Assembly (NCBI RefSeq): GCF_037038585.1 | Contig: NC_092523.1 | Coordinates: 28,153,501-28,217,500 of the forward strand | Length of the DNA stretch: 64,000 nucleotides | Direction: 5' to 3' | DNA from: Patagioenas fasciata | Lineage: Eukaryota > Chordata > Aves > Columbiformes > Columbidae | Shown here: piece by piece, positions 62,101-64,000 of the stretch | Layout: each line of letters starts with the position of its first letter | Numbering within the stretch: the first letter of the stretch is position 1 | The notes under the pieces: model-generated | What the model was told of the DNA's origin: nothing | Databases searched by the model: none | Seen by the model: the letters and a program-made list of their open reading frames with translations, nothing else | Program-made: the position numbers and the translations under genes

Positions 62101-62348
62101 ACAAAAAAACAAGCATGAAACAAACAAAAACCCAAACCAACAAACTAACACCCACCCCTCTCCACCTCCACCAACCAAATGAACAAAAAAACTCAACCAA
62201 TCAAAAAAAAAAGTGGATACAAAAAGGCAAATTTGACACACCTGTTTTCCCCTTTGTCTCTTGGTCCAGGGTCCTCACTGGTGTCTTGCACTACCACACT
62301 GGGAATAATCGTATGGGAGTGATGGGTCTCAATCACTCCTACCTTCAT
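57720..62348 (-). CDS. CNGA1: CNGA1, rod cGMP-gated channel alpha subunit (645 aa)
   Basis: Coding exons in transcript order: 62242-62348, 61725-61787, 61315-61347, 61108-61209, 60243-60350, 59988-60094, 57720-59137 (1938 bases including TAA). All introns are GT-AG and in phase. The product is a six-transmembrane cation channel subunit with S1 (about 118-138), S2 (about 150-169), S4 with basic residues (about 221-234), a pore loop with the GET selectivity triplet (316-318), S6 (about 328-350), a C-linker, a cyclic-nucleotide-binding domain (about 455-550, with the Arg-Thr of GNRRTAN at 513-514) and a C-terminal coiled coil (about 572-622). The N-terminus has a long Lys/Glu-rich cytoplasmic stretch (about 57-105). 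In rods it assembles with CNGB1 in the outer-segment plasma membrane and closes when light lowers cGMP. Family identity is unambiguous. Confidence 0.97.
59138..59987 (-). other. CNGA1 intron between coding exons 6 and 7
   Basis: AT-rich, with a long C tract on the plus strand (59423-59445), which is a G tract in the transcript. Nothing else seen. Confidence 0.8.
59423..59445 (+). repeat. C tract (G tract on CNGA1 sense strand)
   Basis: Runs of 6, 10 and 5 C separated by single bases (CCCCCCTCCCCCCCCCC then G then CCCCC). On the minus strand it could form a G-quadruplex. Confidence 0.8.
59988..60094 (-). CDS. CNGA1: CNGA1 coding exon 6 (S2)
   Basis: Residues 138-173. [20 protein letters not shown] leads into S2 and DMFVRTRT. 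The acceptor is TTCAG|A and the donor CAG|GTAAGT. Confidence 0.95.
60243..60350 (-). CDS. CNGA1: CNGA1 coding exon 5 (S1)
   Basis: Residues 102-137. Encodes [17 protein letters not shown] and then S1 ([18 protein letters not shown]). The acceptor is CACTTAG|G and the donor TAG|GTGATG. Confidence 0.95.
60351..61107 (-). other. CNGA1 intron between coding exons 4 and 5
   Basis: AT-rich intron. Nothing recognised. Confidence 0.8.
61108..61209 (-). CDS. CNGA1: CNGA1 coding exon 4 (Lys/Glu-rich)
   Basis: Residues 68-101, all in the charged cytoplasmic N-terminal region ([17 protein letters not shown] and similar). The acceptor is TTCTTAG|C and the donor AGA|GTGAGT. Confidence 0.88.
61315..61347 (-). 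CDS. CNGA1: CNGA1 coding exon 3, 33 bases
   Basis: Residues 57-67, [11 protein letters not shown] across junctions. A very short Lys/Glu exon. The acceptor is TTAG|A (a second AG lies two bases in) and the donor GAG|GTAAGA. Confidence 0.82.
61348..61724 (-). other. CNGA1 intron between coding exons 2 and 3
   Basis: AT-rich intron. Nothing recognised. Confidence 0.8.
61725..61787 (-). CDS. CNGA1: CNGA1 coding exon 2
   Basis: Residues 36-56, [20 protein letters not shown], matching the conserved YLPGA segment of CNGA1. The acceptor is TTCCCTAG|G and the donor TGA|GTAAGT. Confidence 0.9.
61828..61850 (+). repeat. AAAT microsatellite
   Basis: About five to six AAAT units in a CNGA1 intron. Confidence 0.85.
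62060..62215 (+). repeat. AAAC-rich low-complexity tract
   Basis: About 150 bases nearly free of G on the plus strand, built of AAAC, CAAA and CCA units, in a CNGA1 intron. Confidence 0.85.
62242..62348 (-). CDS. CNGA1: CNGA1 coding exon 1 (start codon)
   Basis: Residues 1-35 plus two bases. ATG at 62348-62346 in context GACCATGA. The product starts [12 protein letters not shown] and is followed by [18 protein letters not shown]. The donor is CAG|GTGTGT. The 5' UTR part of this exon probably begins at the pyrimidine-rich acceptor near 62365-62385. Confidence 0.9.
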
Positions 62349-64000
62349 GGTCAAGTTTTTCTTACCTTGGTAACTGAGGAAGACTGATTTAAAAAAAAAA
62401 TCAATTCGTTTCACAACTAGCAGAAGTAACAGGCATTTTTCTTTCTGAAAGATGAATCCTTTCTATCCTTGCTTCCCCCAAAACCAACAATTTTATTTGC
62501 AATTTCCTCTCGCCCATGGCATTCCCAGCAGACAAGAAAGGGCACTGTGGGTGCTTCAGTGTGCTGAATGACCAGGCAACTCCTGCTAAAAAGAATGTTC
62601 TAAACATCTTTGTCTTAGAGGAAACATTAATTTAGATCTTTCTCCTGAGCCTAATCACACACTTTCAAAATACTTAAACAACTATGTTTGAAGTGTCTAC
62701 TGCTGTTTCATTTGGTTTTGAACCAAAGCCTCATAATTTATTGTATCAGGATGGATAAATAGATTCATGCACAGGTGACATCTTGAAAACCAAACTAGGA
62801 AGCATCCAATGGTTGGATGTCCAAAGAAATTTCAATATGTCTGACATCTGAGAGTTATACTCTGTTGAGAGCAAAGAGTAGGTTCTGTAACTAGGAACTT
62901 GAAGAGCGTTGTAGTAGAGTCCCCTTACTGATATAGCAAGTCAGACATAAATACCTAAATGGAAATGTCAGTGACTGGTCATGTCTGTTTTGTTCCAATC
63001 AATATTTTTAAAAATTTTAAGTTGTAGTGAACATAACTTCTGCTCTCCCTTTTTGCCACTATTCTTAGAATTCTATGAGTTACATCTCATAATTAATGAG
63101 ACTGCCAGCTCTTCGGGCATGAATTGTGTCTTCAAGTGTGATCTGCTCTTGACAGGGCCTTTTAGATAGGATTATAAAACAAATGTTACCCACTGCAGTA
63201 ACAATATCCCTGCACATATGAAGTGAGAGTATAAAGGTATCTGTAAGCCACAAACTGACAAAGAAGGAGCTGTACCACTAATAAATGAAGTCAAATGCCA
63301 CAGAATGAATCAGTCTTAAAGAAAGTACTTCCATTCTGTAGTCAAGTACACTGCAAAAGAGAAGCTGCTGCATCATTGCCAGACTTACCTGACTTTGGTT
63401 ATTAATCAATAAAACTAAAAATATTCCTATGCAGGAAATAGGAGAGGAACCCCGTGTTTCCAGCAGTCATCACATATGAATGACACCTGGTGCAAAAAAT
63501 AATACAGCAATATACAAAATTCTGCAAAACAGAAAGATAACTATTGAAGATTATGACGTGTTCTTCCACAAATAGTCCTATTTGTAGAATTGCTGGTCAG
63601 TCTTTAAATGCTTAAAAGCAAGGATCTGGTCTAAGGTGTCACACTGAAAGATTCTAAGTTTCTAAGGCATTGTAAACATTAGGTTAGATTCACCAAGAGA
63701 CTAAAAGCTGCAACAGGATTTCCACTGACTTACTTCAAGGATAAATTGTGTTTGGAAGTGTGGAGATTGAAAGTACACCAGGTTGAATTAAGCAGCTTTA
63801 TGTCTGCTTACAGATGCTCTGAAAGCTCTGCTAATGCTGGCACACAAAATTCCATCCTGAATTAGCTTATATCCTCAACAGAGCCACACTGGAGTCCACA
63901 GAGCTGACAAATACTGGTGCAAAATAAAGCTGTGTTCAACCACTTCCAGTCACTCTGCACTAGACAAATACAAATGTGTTCATCTCAAGAGAAATCATTC
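62349..64000 (-). other. CNGA1 5' UTR and upstream intron sequence
   Basis: AT-rich sequence with no coding potential recognised. CNGA1 genes have non-coding 5' exons; I could not place one or the promoter here. Confidence 0.5.

Larger units (their letters stand above)
61788..62241 (-). other. CNGA1 intron between coding exons 1 and 2
   Basis: Contains an AAAT run (61828-61850) and a long low-complexity AAAC/CAAA zone (62060-62215). No gene. Confidence 0.8.

Noticed and set aside
61903-62241. 112-codon minus-strand frame rich in Phe, Val and Cys
   Set aside because: Translation of the AAAC/GTTT low-complexity tract, not a gene.

Overview
This window is vertebrate nuclear DNA and almost certainly avian. 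It carries two intron-rich protein genes on the minus strand, CR1 LINE pieces, and long terminal repeats (LTRs) of the types common in neoavian, especially passerine, genomes. Assembled by hand from splice sites, the genes are NFXL1 (22 coding exons, 4744-51084, 886 codons plus stop) and CNGA1 (7 coding exons, 57720-62348, 645 codons plus stop). The order NFXL1-CNGA1, both on the same strand, is the conserved amniote arrangement. All exon junctions keep the reading frame, and no frameshift or stop was found in either gene.

Layout: 1-4743 is sequence downstream of NFXL1. It holds a solo ERV-L-like LTR on the minus strand (2299-2849), a second LTR-like block on the plus strand (about 3062-3690), and the NFXL1 3' UTR. 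4744-51084 is NFXL1. It has a compact 5' half (exons 5-9 within about 2.5 kb) and very large 3' introns. Intronic repeats are ancient CR1 copies (15.8-16.6 kb, 21.0-21.7 kb, 47.2-47.6 kb), a younger CR1 3' end (32.8-33.5 kb), an LTR fragment (14.96 kb) and a well-bounded solo LTR with a 6-bp target duplication (35713-36050). The last lies only 50 bases downstream of the exon 13 donor. 50.5-51.47 kb is the CpG-island promoter of NFXL1, with ETS and ZNF143/STAF-like motifs. 51.58-51.93 kb is another CR1 end.

52.3-57.7 kb holds a decayed endogenous retrovirus on the plus strand. Its gag remnant, protease, reverse transcriptase, RNase H, integrase and env pieces are recognisable and all interrupted. 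Its 3' LTR ends 13 bases from the CNGA1 stop codon, in antisense orientation. CNGA1 follows on the minus strand, and its non-coding 5' part continues towards or beyond 64000.

The two genes are functionally unrelated. NFXL1 encodes a RING-type, multi-NF-X1-zinc-finger protein with a C-terminal membrane anchor. CNGA1 encodes the rod photoreceptor cGMP-gated cation channel alpha subunit. I found no tRNA, rRNA, CRISPR array or bacterial-type system and no clear previously undescribed system. The most interesting observations are the placements of retroviral LTRs against host splice and 3'-end signals.
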